64,000 nt of DNA, taken from contig NZ_QOZG01000007.1 in assembly GCF_003335045.1 (NCBI RefSeq), positions 124,001 to 188,000 of the forward strand, written 5' to 3'. The notes beneath the pieces are model-generated. The model was not told the origin of the DNA. It was given only the letters and a program-made list of their open reading frames with translations, and made no database searches. Position 1 is the first letter of the stretch, and every line of letters starts with the position of its first letter. Position numbers and translations under genes: made by a program. Source of the DNA: Paramesorhizobium salinisoli. Its GTDB lineage: Bacteria; Pseudomonadota; Alphaproteobacteria; Rhizobiales; Rhizobiaceae. Positions 35,290 to 43,944 of the stretch are shown here, piece by piece.

Positions 35290-36327
35290 CTACTGGCGAA
35301 TGGCTTCGATCACCTTGTTGTAGTCGCCCCGCTTTTTTTCGAGATAGGCTGTCGCTTCCATGGACGGCAGGAAATGCGGCACGAAGAAAGCATCTTTCAT
35401 CGTCTTATCGATCGCGCCCTTGGCATAGATTTCCTTCAGTCCGGCGTCGATTGCGGCGACAATGGCCGGGTCGATATCCTTGTTGTAGAGAATGAAGAAA
35501 TCCTTGTCGAAGGTGAAGTCCTTCTCGCCATCCAGTGTCACACTGGCTTTGGGGGTGGCATATTGCATGAGGGATTCGCGGCTGGTTTCACCCAGGCCCT
35601 TCTCATTCACCTGTTCCAGGGTTTCCTGCGCCGCCGTCAGCCAGATAAAGCGCATGGCTTTCTGGTCGTTCTCGGGCAGGCGGGTATATTGCTCATTCGA
35701 TTGAACCGAACCATTGATGACATCCACCTGACCGTCGAACAGAAGCTGGTCCTTGTCGGACTGAGAGCCGGTGTTGACGGGGACGATATTCTCTTCGCTG
35801 CCGGGCTTCTTGATTTTGGCCGCGTTCTTCAATGCCGAAAATCCAATCTCCGACACACCACCCGGCTGGATGGCGACGCGAACGCGCGTGCCGTTCGCCG
35901 CGGCATCGATCACTTCGACCACTGACTTATAAGGCGACTTCTTCGGCACGAGATAGGCATTGCCGGGATTGATCGTGAGTGTAGGGCCGATTTTATACGT
36001 CGCGAAGATATCCTCGTAGCCTTTCACGCCATAAAGGTGCCCCAGATAGGACTGGTCGTGATGGATCATGATCGTCGTGCCGCGCCGGTCGCGGGCAATA
36101 GCCTTGAACGCCTCGGTGGGGCCGACAGCGTCCACCTTGGCATTGATGTTGAAATGCTTGGACATGGCGTCGGCAACAAAGGAAGCCGCCTGATAGGTAT
36201 CGCCGCCAGTCGAGGTCGAGCCGATGACAACGCGAAGATTTTTCGGCAATTCCTGCGCCAGACTGCTGGCAGCCGTCACAAATGCGAGGCCGGTGGCGAA
36301 GCCGAGCTTGGTGATCAATCTGGTCAT
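35290..36327 (-). CDS. tctC: tripartite tricarboxylate transporter, periplasmic binding protein TctC
   Basis: A 345-residue extracytoplasmic receptor (Bug/TctC family) with a signal peptide to about residue 25 (TAASSLAQ). It is somewhat divergent from standard Bug proteins: the ligand loop reads VVIGSTSTGGDTYQAASFVAD where most have a PGG-type motif. GGGAGG lies 7 nt before the ATG at 36327. First gene of the leftward tctCBA-lacI unit. Confidence 0.88.
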   Translation of the reverse strand: MTRLITKLGFATGLAFVTAASSLAQELPKNLRVVIGSTSTGGDTYQAASFVADAMSKHFNINAKVDAVGPTEAFKAIARDRRGTTIMIHHDQSYLGHLYGVKGYEDIFATYKIGPTLTINPGNAYLVPKKSPYKSVVEVIDAAANGTRVRVAIQPGGVSEIGFSALKNAAKIKKPGSEENIVPVNTGSQSDKDQLLFDGQVDVINGSVQSNEQYTRLPENDQKAMRFIWLTAAQETLEQVNEKGLGETSRESLMQYATPKASVTLDGEKDFTFDKDFFILYNKDIDPAIVAAIDAGLKEIYAKGAIDKTMKDAFFVPHFLPSMEATAYLEKKRGDYNKVIEAIRQ

Positions 36328-36452
36328 TTTTCCCTCCCAGGATAAAGGCCCCTCTTGGCCCATTTTAACGATCATGGCCGGGCTCCTCCCGGTCGTTAGA
36401 AACGATAACCATGTCGAGCGCATTCCAGAAGCCGGAATACCAAGCGACATAT

Positions 36453-36470
36453 AATGAATGCGCATTCATT
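36453..36470. promoter_or_regulatory. probable LacI operator 1, perfect 18-bp palindrome
   Basis: AATGAATGCGCATTCATT is fully symmetric with a central CG, the form expected for a LacI-family operator. It lies in the 326-bp region between the divergent tctC and dehydratase starts. Confidence 0.8.
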
Positions 36471-36582
36471 TCCTCTCGCACGTCGTACCAACCCCTGTCA
36501 AGGCGACGAAATAACCGATTTCCAAAGATAATATCGAAGATCTGGGGATAATTCACCTTAATGAGATGGGTTGATCTTCATT

Positions 36583-36598
36583 ATGAATGCGCATACAC
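36583..36598. promoter_or_regulatory. probable LacI operator 2
   Basis: ATGAATGCGCATACAC matches operator 1 at 14 of 16 positions, with its centre 129 bp away and 56 bp upstream of the dehydratase start. Two operators at this spacing would allow looping or separate control of both promoters. Confidence 0.68.
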
Positions 36599-36653
36599 AT
36601 TCCAACGCCAGAGAGAAGACCTGGGTTTCAAGGGAATTGGGAGGCTGACTGGG

Positions 36654-38396
36654 ATGGCTAAAACACAGGGGAAGAGCCCTCGTGATCTGCGAAGCGCACG
36701 CTGGTTTGCTCCTGATGATTTGCGCAGCTTTGGTCATCGCTCGCGCCTGATGCAGATGGGACTGGGATCGCAGGACTGGGAGGGGAAACCGTTTATCGGT
36801 GTGCTCAACACCTGGTCGGAACTCAATCCCTGTCATGCGCATTTTCGTCACCGCGCCGAAGATGTGAAGCGCGGCGTGTTGCAGGCGGGCGGCATTCCGT
36901 TTGAACTGCCGGTCATTTCTGTCGATGAAAGCTTCACCAAGCCGACTTCAATGCTCTATCGCAACATGCTGGCGATGGAGACCGAGGAACAGATCCGCTC
37001 GCATCCGCTCGACGGGGTGGTGCTGATGGGCGGATGCGACAAGAGCACGCCCGGTCTGGTGATGGGTGCATTGTCTGCTGGTGTGCCAATGATCTATCTG
37101 CCGGCCGGCCCCATGTTGCGCGGCAATTACGCCGGCAGAATCCTCGGGTCCGGTTCGGACGCCTGGAAATACTGGGACGAACGGCGCGCGGGTAACATCA
37201 CAGACGAGCAGTGGCACGGTATCGAGAGCGGTATCGCGCGTTCCTACGGCACCTGCATGACTATGGGAACAGCCTCGACCATGACGGCGATAGCCGAAGC
37301 GATGGGGCTTTGCCTGCCGGGCGCTTCCTCCATTCCCGCCGCCGATTCCAATCACGTCCGCATGTCGGCTGCCTGCGGGCGGCGGGTCGTGGAGATGGTT
37401 TGGGAGGATCTGACGCCGGACAAGATCGTCACCGATGCGTCGATCCGCAACGCGGCCATCGTCGCCATGGCAACAGGCTGTTCGACCAATGCGGTGGTGC
37501 ATCTGCTGGCGATGGCGCGACGCGGCAAGGTGGCGCTCGATCTGGATGATCTCGATGCGCTGGGTCGGGTCACGCCGCTTATTGCCAATGTTCGCCCCTC
37601 CGGTACCGACTATCTCATGGAGGACTTTTACTATGCCGGCGGTTTGCGCGCGCTGATGGCGCAGCTTGGCGACAGGCTCCAGCTTGGCGCGATCACGGTG
37701 ACGGGAAAGACGCTGGGTGAAACGCTGGAGGGAGCGGAGGTCTTCAATGACGACGTGATCCGGCCCCTTTCCAATCCCGTCTATCATGAGGGCTCGCTTG
37801 CGGTGCTGCGCGGCAATCTATGTCCCGATGGCGCCGTGATCAAACCGGCGGCCTGTGATCAGCGCTTCCAGCTTCATGAAGGGCCGGCGCTGGTTTTCGA
37901 CAGCTATCCCGAAATGAAGGCAGCCATCGACGACGAAAATCTCGACGTTACGCCGGACCATGTCTTGGTCCTGCGCAACGCCGGTCCGCTGGGCGGTCCA
38001 GGCTTTCCCGAATGGGGCATGCTGCCTATCCCCAAGGCGCTGATCAGGCAAGGCCATCGCGACATGTTGCGGATCTCTGATGCAAGAATGTCCGGCACGT
38101 CCTATGGCGCCTGCGTTCTTCATGTCGCGCCGGAATCGCATATAGGCGGCCCGCTCGCCTTGTTGCGAACCGGCGATATCGTACGGCTCGACATTCCGAA
38201 CCGGCGGCTGGACATGCTGGTGGACGAAGCCGAACTTGAAGCGCGGCGCGCCGCATGGGTCGCCCCGGAGGCGCCCTACAGCCGCGGCTATGGCTGGATG
38301 TTCGCCCGTCATGTCACCCAGGCCGACAAGGGCTGCGATTTCGATTTCCTCACCGCCGCCTTCGGCCCCGCCGCAGGCGAACCGGATATCTATTGA
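36654..38396 (+). CDS. IlvD/Edd-family sugar-acid dehydratase
   Basis: A 580-residue iron-sulfur dehydratase that removes water from an aldonic acid to give a 2-keto-3-deoxy acid. Three cluster cysteines are visible at C60 (NPCHAHF), C128 (GGCDKSTPG) and C201 (YGTCMTMGTASTM), in the spacing of pentonate/hexonate dehydratases such as L-arabinonate dehydratase. The ATG at 36654 has GGAGG 9 nt upstream; an in-frame ATG at 36561 lies before operator 2 and is unlikely. First gene of the rightward operon. The sugar acid cannot be named, and dihydroxy-acid dehydratase for branched amino acids is unlikely in this context. Confidence 0.9.
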   Translation: MAKTQGKSPRDLRSARWFAPDDLRSFGHRSRLMQMGLGSQDWEGKPFIGVLNTWSELNPCHAHFRHRAEDVKRGVLQAGGIPFELPVISVDESFTKPTSMLYRNMLAMETEEQIRSHPLDGVVLMGGCDKSTPGLVMGALSAGVPMIYLPAGPMLRGNYAGRILGSGSDAWKYWDERRAGNITDEQWHGIESGIARSYGTCMTMGTASTMTAIAEAMGLCLPGASSIPAADSNHVRMSAACGRRVVEMVWEDLTPDKIVTDASIRNAAIVAMATGCSTNAVVHLLAMARRGKVALDLDDLDALGRVTPLIANVRPSGTDYLMEDFYYAGGLRALMAQLGDRLQLGAITVTGKTLGETLEGAEVFNDDVIRPLSNPVYHEGSLAVLRGNLCPDGAVIKPAACDQRFQLHEGPALVFDSYPEMKAAIDDENLDVTPDHVLVLRNAGPLGGPGFPEWGMLPIPKALIRQGHRDMLRISDARMSGTSYGACVLHVAPESHIGGPLALLRTGDIVRLDIPNRRLDMLVDEAELEARRAAWVAPEAPYSRGYGWMFARHVTQADKGCDFDFLTAAFGPAAGEPDIY

Positions 38397-38416
38397 GACG
38401 TTCAGGAGCACGATCA

Positions 38417-39127
38417 ATGAACCCCCATACACATGCCAAGCTGATGACCGTCTCGACGGCCACCCTTTGCACCGCACTGTTCAAGCGCGGGCTTAGAAAC
38501 CAGTTCATCCAGGACGTTCGTCCGGTGAAGCCGAAGGGAAGCAACATGGTCGGTCCCGCTTTTACACTGCGTTACATCCCCGCCCGTGAAGACCTCAATA
38601 CGCTTGAAGTCTTCCGCAACCCGGAGCATCCGCAACGCGCGGGCGTCGAACAATGCCCGGCTGGTGCCGTCCTGGTGATGGACAGCCGCAAGGATGCACG
38701 TGCGGCATCGGCGGGCGGCATTCTGGTGACACGGCTGATGGTGCGCGGCGTCGCTGGCGTCGTGACCGATGGCGGTTTCCGCGATAGCCCCGAAATTGCC
38801 GAAATGGCGATCCCTGCCTATCATTCGCGCCCGTCTGCACCCACCAACCTTACCCTGCACCAGGCCATCGATCTCAATGTTCCGATCGGCTGCGGCGATG
38901 TTCCGGTTTTTCCGGGCGATGTCGTCGTGGGTGACGATGAGGGAGTTATCGTGCTGCCGGCTCACTTGGCCGATGAGATCGCCGATGAAGCGGTGGAAAT
39001 GACGGCCTATGAGGATTTCGTCATGGAGGAAGTGGCCAGGGGGCGCAGCATCATTGGTCTTTATCCGGCCACCAGCGACGAACCAAAGCAAGATTTCGCC
39101 AAATGGCGGGCCGTCAAAGGCCGCTGA
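38417..39127 (+). CDS. RraA/HMG-aldolase-family protein
   Basis: A 236-residue protein of the RraA-like fold, in which members are 4-hydroxy-4-methyl-2-oxoglutarate aldolases or oxaloacetate decarboxylases. The metal/substrate motif reads GVVTDGGFRD (about 117-126), followed by PVFPGDVVVGDDEGVIVLP, typical of the catalytic branch. Preceded by AGGAG. In a sugar-acid operon it may cleave or decarboxylate a keto acid product. It is not the RNase E regulator. Confidence 0.85.
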   Translation: MNPHTHAKLMTVSTATLCTALFKRGLRNQFIQDVRPVKPKGSNMVGPAFTLRYIPAREDLNTLEVFRNPEHPQRAGVEQCPAGAVLVMDSRKDARAASAGGILVTRLMVRGVAGVVTDGGFRDSPEIAEMAIPAYHSRPSAPTNLTLHQAIDLNVPIGCGDVPVFPGDVVVGDDEGVIVLPAHLADEIADEAVEMTAYEDFVMEEVARGRSIIGLYPATSDEPKQDFAKWRAVKGR

Positions 39128-39155
39128 TCAGCCGAAACGATTGGGAATAACCACC

Positions 39156-40058
39156 ATGACGAAACTCACCGAAGCCCTTACCGGTATCTCCGGCATATTG
39201 GTCACGCCATACGACCATGACGACCAGATCGCACCCGCACTGCAAGGGCCGATCGTCGAGCGCGCCATTGCAGCCGGCGTTCACATACTGGTGGCCAATG
39301 GCAATACCGGCGAATTCTACGCACTGACCCTGGATGAAGCCGAGCGGATGGTCCATGCTGCCGCCGAGCACATCAATCACCGCATACCGCTTTTGGGCGG
39401 CGTTGGGCGTAGCATCCATGACGCCTGTCATTTGGCAAAGGTCTCGAAGAAGGCTGGCGCCGACGCCTTGATGGTGCATCAGTCCCCCGATCCGTTTTCC
39501 GCACCGCGCGGCTTCGTCGAATATGTGCGCCGTGTCGCCGGCATAGCAGATGGCCTGCCATTGATGCTCTATTTGCGCAACGATGCAATCGGAACGAAGA
39601 CGATCGCCGAACTCTGTGCGATCGAAGGTGTTGCAGGCGTCAAATGGGCGACGCCTAACGTCCTCAAGCTGGCCGAAGCCATCGGCGCGACCGATCCGTC
39701 GATCATCTGGGTCGGCGGTCTTGCCGAAACCTGGGCGCCGCCGCTCTACGCCGTCGGCGCGCGGGGGTTCACGTCCGGCCTCATCAATGTCTGGCCGGAG
39801 CGCTCCGTCGCCATTCATGCGGCGCTCGCCCGCGGCGATTACCAGGCTGCGGGCGCCCTGATCGCCGGCATGAAGGTATTTGAAGAAATTCGCGCCGAAG
39901 AGCTGAACGGCACGAATGTGACGGGCGTCAAGGCCGCCTTGAAAGCGCTTGGCCACGATTGCGGCCACGCGCGTCCGCCTTCAGCCTGGCCGCTGACTGC
40001 GGCGCAGCAGAAGCAGCTCGATACTTTTATTGCCACGCAAAAGCTGCCGCGCTTTTGA
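39156..40058 (+). CDS. DapA-family keto-acid lyase/dehydratase
   Basis: A 300-residue class I (Schiff-base) TIM-barrel enzyme. The catalytic lysine is in GVAGVKWATPN (about residue 164), the catalytic tyrosine in PLMLYLRND (about 137) and the substrate loop reads NGNTGEFYAL instead of GTTGE. The family includes dihydrodipicolinate synthase, 2-keto-3-deoxy-sugar-acid aldolases and dehydratases. Its place after an IlvD-type dehydratase points to further breakdown of a 2-keto-3-deoxy acid rather than lysine synthesis. Confidence 0.88.
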   Translation: MTKLTEALTGISGILVTPYDHDDQIAPALQGPIVERAIAAGVHILVANGNTGEFYALTLDEAERMVHAAAEHINHRIPLLGGVGRSIHDACHLAKVSKKAGADALMVHQSPDPFSAPRGFVEYVRRVAGIADGLPLMLYLRNDAIGTKTIAELCAIEGVAGVKWATPNVLKLAEAIGATDPSIIWVGGLAETWAPPLYAVGARGFTSGLINVWPERSVAIHAALARGDYQAAGALIAGMKVFEEIRAEELNGTNVTGVKAALKALGHDCGHARPPSAWPLTAAQQKQLDTFIATQKLPRF

Positions 40059-40143
40059 ACCGGCGCGGCAAATTTGGTCCCGGACTGACGGGCCAGGTGG
40101 CAATGGGAATTTTCACACAAGCAAAATTGGAGGAGGAATTGCC

Positions 40144-41232
40144 ATGGGAATGACACGTCGGAATATTCTGTCCATTGGTGGCGCGGGGCTTGTCGCCGCT
40201 GCTGCCGGCAAGGCATGGGGACAATCTTTCCCTTTCCCACTGAACCAACGCTATCCGGATCCGGCAATCGAGATCCTGGATCCGAGCTTTGCCAAATATC
40301 GCCTTTATGCGAGCTCGGTGGAGCAACTCGCCACGGGAATGCGCTGGGCCGAGGGGCCGGCCTATTTCCCGGAAGAACGGTATCTCCTTGTTTCGGACAT
40401 TCCCAACAACCGGATCATGAAATATGACGAGGTGAACGACACCTTCACGGTCTTCCGCTCTCCAGCCAATTTCGCCAACGGCAATACGCGCGACAGGGAA
40501 GGGCGCCTGATCACCTGCGAGCATTCGGTCACGCGTCGCGTCGTGCGTACGGAGAAGGACGGCGCCATCACGGTTCTGGCCGACAAGTTCGAGGGCAAGC
40601 GGCTCAATGCACCTAACGACGTGGTCGTCAAATCGGATGGGACGATCTGGTTCACCGATCCGCTTTTCGGCATCAACGGCAATTATGAAGGTGAGCACGA
40701 AAAGCCCGAACAGGCGACGACGAATGTCTATCGCATCGGTACCGACGGCGAACTTGCCGCCGTCATTACAGATCTCATGAACCCGAACGGGCTTGCCTTC
40801 TCGCCGGATGAAAAGAAGCTCTATATTGTGGAGTGGAAGGGTACGCCCAACCGCAGCATCTGGAGCTACGACATAGCGGTCGATGGTGCTGCATCCAACA
40901 AGATCAAACTGATCGATGCCGCCGATTTCGGTGCGCTCGACGGGTTCAAAGTGGACCATGACGGCAATCTGTGGTGCGGCTATGGCAGCAACGGCGCTCT
41001 CAAGGAAGAGCCGGCCCAAGTCGCCGGACGCAAGGCCTATACGCTGAAGGGCAAATCAGAGGATCTCGACGGCGTGATGGTCTTTAACCCTGAGGGTAAG
41101 CCTATCGGTTTCATCCGCCTGCCCGAGCGTTGCGCAAACCTAGCCTTTGGCGGGCCGAAGGGCAATCGCCTCTATATGGCGAGCAGCCATTCGCTCTACG
41201 CGCTTTATGTCGAGACAAAGAGTGCCGTGTGA
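40144..41232 (+). CDS. SMP-30/gluconolactonase-family protein, exported
   Basis: A 362-residue beta-propeller lactonase-like protein. The start MTRRNILSIGGAGLVAAAAG is a twin-arginine-like signal, so it is probably periplasmic. Family motifs include MRWAEGPAYFPEERYLL, RLNAPNDVVVKSDGTIWFTD and NPNGLAFSPDEKKLYI, holding the metal-binding Glu, Asn and Asp. Preceded by GGAGGAATTGCC. It could open a sugar lactone outside the cytoplasm before uptake by TctABC. Confidence 0.87.
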   Translation: MGMTRRNILSIGGAGLVAAAAGKAWGQSFPFPLNQRYPDPAIEILDPSFAKYRLYASSVEQLATGMRWAEGPAYFPEERYLLVSDIPNNRIMKYDEVNDTFTVFRSPANFANGNTRDREGRLITCEHSVTRRVVRTEKDGAITVLADKFEGKRLNAPNDVVVKSDGTIWFTDPLFGINGNYEGEHEKPEQATTNVYRIGTDGELAAVITDLMNPNGLAFSPDEKKLYIVEWKGTPNRSIWSYDIAVDGAASNKIKLIDAADFGALDGFKVDHDGNLWCGYGSNGALKEEPAQVAGRKAYTLKGKSEDLDGVMVFNPEGKPIGFIRLPERCANLAFGGPKGNRLYMASSHSLYALYVETKSAV

Positions 41233-41572
41233 AGGTGCCGAAGCTGCTTCTTCAAACGTGATCCCGCTTCGAACTTCGGCAGCAAGGGCGGCGCGCAGAG
41301 TGATGGTGGGATCGGGAGCGTTCATGCCCGGTCTCCTCCTCAACATGTGTCGGGACCGAACAATCCGGTCGTAGGTTCAAGATCAGGCCGCCTGGTTGCC
41401 ACTCCCGGCGGCTTCGCCACTCCCCCATAGTCAACCGGTTGTGGCGGCGACTATAGCTATGAAAGCCCACTATGGTTCCACGAATGCATGGCGATCTCAG
41501 AAACCTTTGGGCGCTTTGGGAGCGCTGTGACGTCTCGGTTGTCTTCTGAGATGAGCCTATTCATAAGCGGGA
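41233..41572. other. gap before IS66 remnant; possible decayed element end
   Basis: On the minus strand a ribosome-site-like GAGGAGGAGAC (around 41330-41345) precedes an ATG at 41325 and a frame (MNAPDPTITLRAALAAEVRS) that runs antisense into the lactonase gene. I cannot assign it. The segment probably belongs to the same decayed insertion as the IS66 piece next to it. Confidence 0.35.
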
Positions 41573-41770
41573 ATGGCATTAGCAGGTCCCAAGACGATTC
41601 TTGAAGTGATCGGGTGGGCGCATGCAAGACGCAAGTTCTTTGATCCGACGGCCTCCGGCAAAGCGCCGATTGCCGAGGAAACCCTGCGGCGGATCGGTGA
41701 ACTCTACGATATCGAGAAGGTCATTCGTGGTAAGGCCGCCAGACGTGCGGAGAGCTGCGTGGCAGAAAAG
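41573..41770 (+). pseudogene. IS66-family transposase (TnpC) remnant
   Basis: The frame contains GWAHARRKFFDPTASGKAPI followed by AEETLRRIGELYDIE, which matches the central part of IS66-family TnpC transposases. Only about 60 codons remain; a frame shift near 41750 restores further IS66-like sequence (RRAAWQKSSKP) in another frame. The catalytic residues and element ends are absent, so it is a dead fragment left between the lactonase and the Crp-type regulator. Confidence 0.75.
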
Positions 41771-41809
41771 CAGCAAGCCCAGGGACGAAGCCCGTGATCC
41801 GCTTTGCTC

Positions 41810-42562
41810 TCATTCAAGTTGCGCGCCCTGGTCTACGAACATCCCCATATTGAGATAGTTTTCATCGAAATTCGCCAGGCGCACCAATACGGGTCGATTG
41901 ATGAATTCGACCTCGCCATAGCGAAATGCGACGAGGTTTTGCTCTCGAAGTTCACGCAGCATACGGTTTACGTGAATTGCGGTCAGCCCAAGAGCATCGG
42001 CCAGTTCATATTGAGTCAAGGGACAGGGGTAGCCCTTTTCCGTTCCCATACCGTTGTTCTTTGCCCTTACGCCCATTTCAAGAAGCAGATGCGCTGTCCG
42101 GACCAGCGCGCTGCGACGCCCCAGATTGGTCAGATGCTCGATGAGAAAGGCTCTCTGCCTGGCCATCAGCGCCATGATCCCGCTGCTGAGATAAGGGGCC
42201 TGGTGCACGATGGCGTTGAGCGCATATTGTGACATCTCGAACACCGACATCTCGGTTATCGAAGCATAGGTGTTGTAGTTGAAAGCACCCGGCATGCGCA
42301 ATCCAACAATGTCGCCCTTGAGAGGGAAATCCATAATCTGCCGGTCACCGCTGGGAAGGTCGCGATATATGCAGCCCCACCCCGAATTGATGATGTAGAC
42401 ATTACGAACCGTATCCCCCTGACTATAGACGACCGTGTGCGGCGGATAGCGCTTCAGGCCGACTTGAAGCGAATGGAGCGCCTGTCGGTCCGTATCATTG
42501 AACCTCGCGCTGATAGGCGGTGCCTCTAGAAGTGCCAAGAGTGATTTGGATTCATTCGCCAT
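41810..42562 (-). CDS. Crp/Fnr-family transcriptional regulator
   Basis: A 250-residue regulator. The N-terminal cyclic-nucleotide-like sensor (about 20-140) lacks the R-T-A phosphate cassette of cAMP binders, and no Fnr-type cysteine cluster is seen. The C-terminal HTH reads LTQYELADALGLTAIHVNRML (about 183-203). This matches the large group of rhizobial Crp/Fnr proteins of unknown ligand. It is divergent from the LuxR-type gene at 43123 with a 560-bp AT-rich gap. Confidence 0.9.
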   Translation of the reverse strand: MANESKSLLALLEAPPISARFNDTDRQALHSLQVGLKRYPPHTVVYSQGDTVRNVYIINSGWGCIYRDLPSGDRQIMDFPLKGDIVGLRMPGAFNYNTYASITEMSVFEMSQYALNAIVHQAPYLSSGIMALMARQRAFLIEHLTNLGRRSALVRTAHLLLEMGVRAKNNGMGTEKGYPCPLTQYELADALGLTAIHVNRMLRELREQNLVAFRYGEVEFINRPVLVRLANFDENYLNMGMFVDQGAQLE

Positions 42563-43122
42563 GAAACCCGCTTGGTATGAAATTCAGCCCCATTGCCTCT
42601 CAATTTATTGGGAGTTTACATAAAACTGCACAAAAAGTAATCGCCCCGCAAAATACTACGTTAGGCTGTGCCGTCTTTTCGCAAGATCAAGTGTCAATCC
42701 AGCCACAGATCAGCCCCTGTATATCCACATTGATGCAGTTTTCGCAGCTTCCGAGGTGCGTTGGGCCGGAAAAAGGGGAATGAACTTTTCAGCTCACCCT
42801 GCTCCGGTCGAGGGACTGTCATCCACCGCTCGGCATCTTTCCTACTCCCAATTGGGTATGCAAAGAATGCGCCTGCGCCCGGGAAATTTTGCAGCAGCTA
42901 ACTTATGTTAGTGACACCAGTTTGTTTTAAAATACAATAATTTATTGTTAGCAAAATTGAGGGTGGGTAATATCAATAGATAAGGAAACTGCGTACTCGC
43001 AAAACTTACAAAATCAACGGTCAGCGACGCAAGAGCAGTTCTAACCCTATCGGAAGTCGGTGCAGATAATATCTGTTCCTTCTGAATATTACTCACGCCA
43101 ACATTGGTGGGAGGCTAGATTT
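42563..43122. other. AT-rich divergent regulatory region, 560 bp
   Basis: It is clearly lower in GC than the surrounding genes. It carries a perfect 10-bp palindrome CCCAATTGGG (42847-42856) and an inverted repeat CTAAC-ttat-GTTAG (42898-42911). No gene is seen. It separates the Crp/Fnr gene from the start of the exopolysaccharide locus and probably holds both promoters. Confidence 0.6.
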
Positions 43123-43908
43123 ATGGAAACTATAGTGAGAAGGACGGGAAATAATATTCCGGTATTCCGGCACAAATCGATCATAGCGGGCACTCTTACA
43201 CATAACGGAATGGCAGACGAAGGGGATGCCAGCAAGGCGGAAGCGGCGCTCTACGTCGTTGACGGCCGCACATTGGATCGGGAATGCATCGCGCAGAGCC
43301 TCCGGTCCCATAATATCGGCGTACCGGTTATTGCGATCGACTCTTTCGAACAATGGTTGGTGCAGAAGAAAGGACAGCCTGCCGTGGCGCTCCTGATCAA
43401 TATTGGCGGCCAGAAAGTGTCTGACCCCAACATGGTCAATCATTTGCGCAAGATCGTCTCGGAGTGCGGATCCGTACCCGTCGTCCTTCTCGCCGAAAAG
43501 GAAGACATGTCGCAGATATTGAAGGCTCTTGAATGCGGCGTGCGTGGCTACATCCCCGCATCGGTCGGAATCGACGTTTGCGTCGAGGCAATCCGGCTGG
43601 CAATGGCCGGGGGCACCTTCGTTCCGGCAAGTAGCGTGCTTGCCATGCGTCACGCCGCCGAAACCGGCGGCCAGGATACGCGCCCGATGAAAGGCATGTT
43701 CACGCAGCGTCAGGCAGAGGTTGTCAAAGCGCTGCGCCGGGGGAAGGCGAACAAGATCATCGCCTATGAACTCAATTTGCGGGAAAGCACTGTAAAGGTG
43801 CACATCCGCAACATCATGAAGAAGCTCAAGGCCACCAACCGAACAGAGGTGGCCTACATGATCAACGATCTTTTTCCCTCCGAACCGGGTTTCGCAGACG
43901 CAGACTAA
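43123..43908 (+). CDS. LuxR-type regulator with altered receiver domain
   Basis: A 261-residue regulator. Residues about 40-160 have the receiver fold, but the phosphoacceptor position reads LLINIGG, Asn in place of Asp, so control by phosphorylation is unlikely. The C-terminal GerE-type HTH is at about 195-255 (FTQRQAEVVKALRRGKANK, then ESTVKVHIRNIMKKL). GGGAGG lies 8 nt before the ATG at 43123. It directly precedes the export genes and is the likely local regulator of the exopolysaccharide locus. Confidence 0.85.
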   Translation: METIVRRTGNNIPVFRHKSIIAGTLTHNGMADEGDASKAEAALYVVDGRTLDRECIAQSLRSHNIGVPVIAIDSFEQWLVQKKGQPAVALLINIGGQKVSDPNMVNHLRKIVSECGSVPVVLLAEKEDMSQILKALECGVRGYIPASVGIDVCVEAIRLAMAGGTFVPASSVLAMRHAAETGGQDTRPMKGMFTQRQAEVVKALRRGKANKIIAYELNLRESTVKVHIRNIMKKLKATNRTEVAYMINDLFPSEPGFADAD

Positions 43909-43944
43909 CCTCAGCCGTCTCATAATTTTTCGGGGAGAACGACC

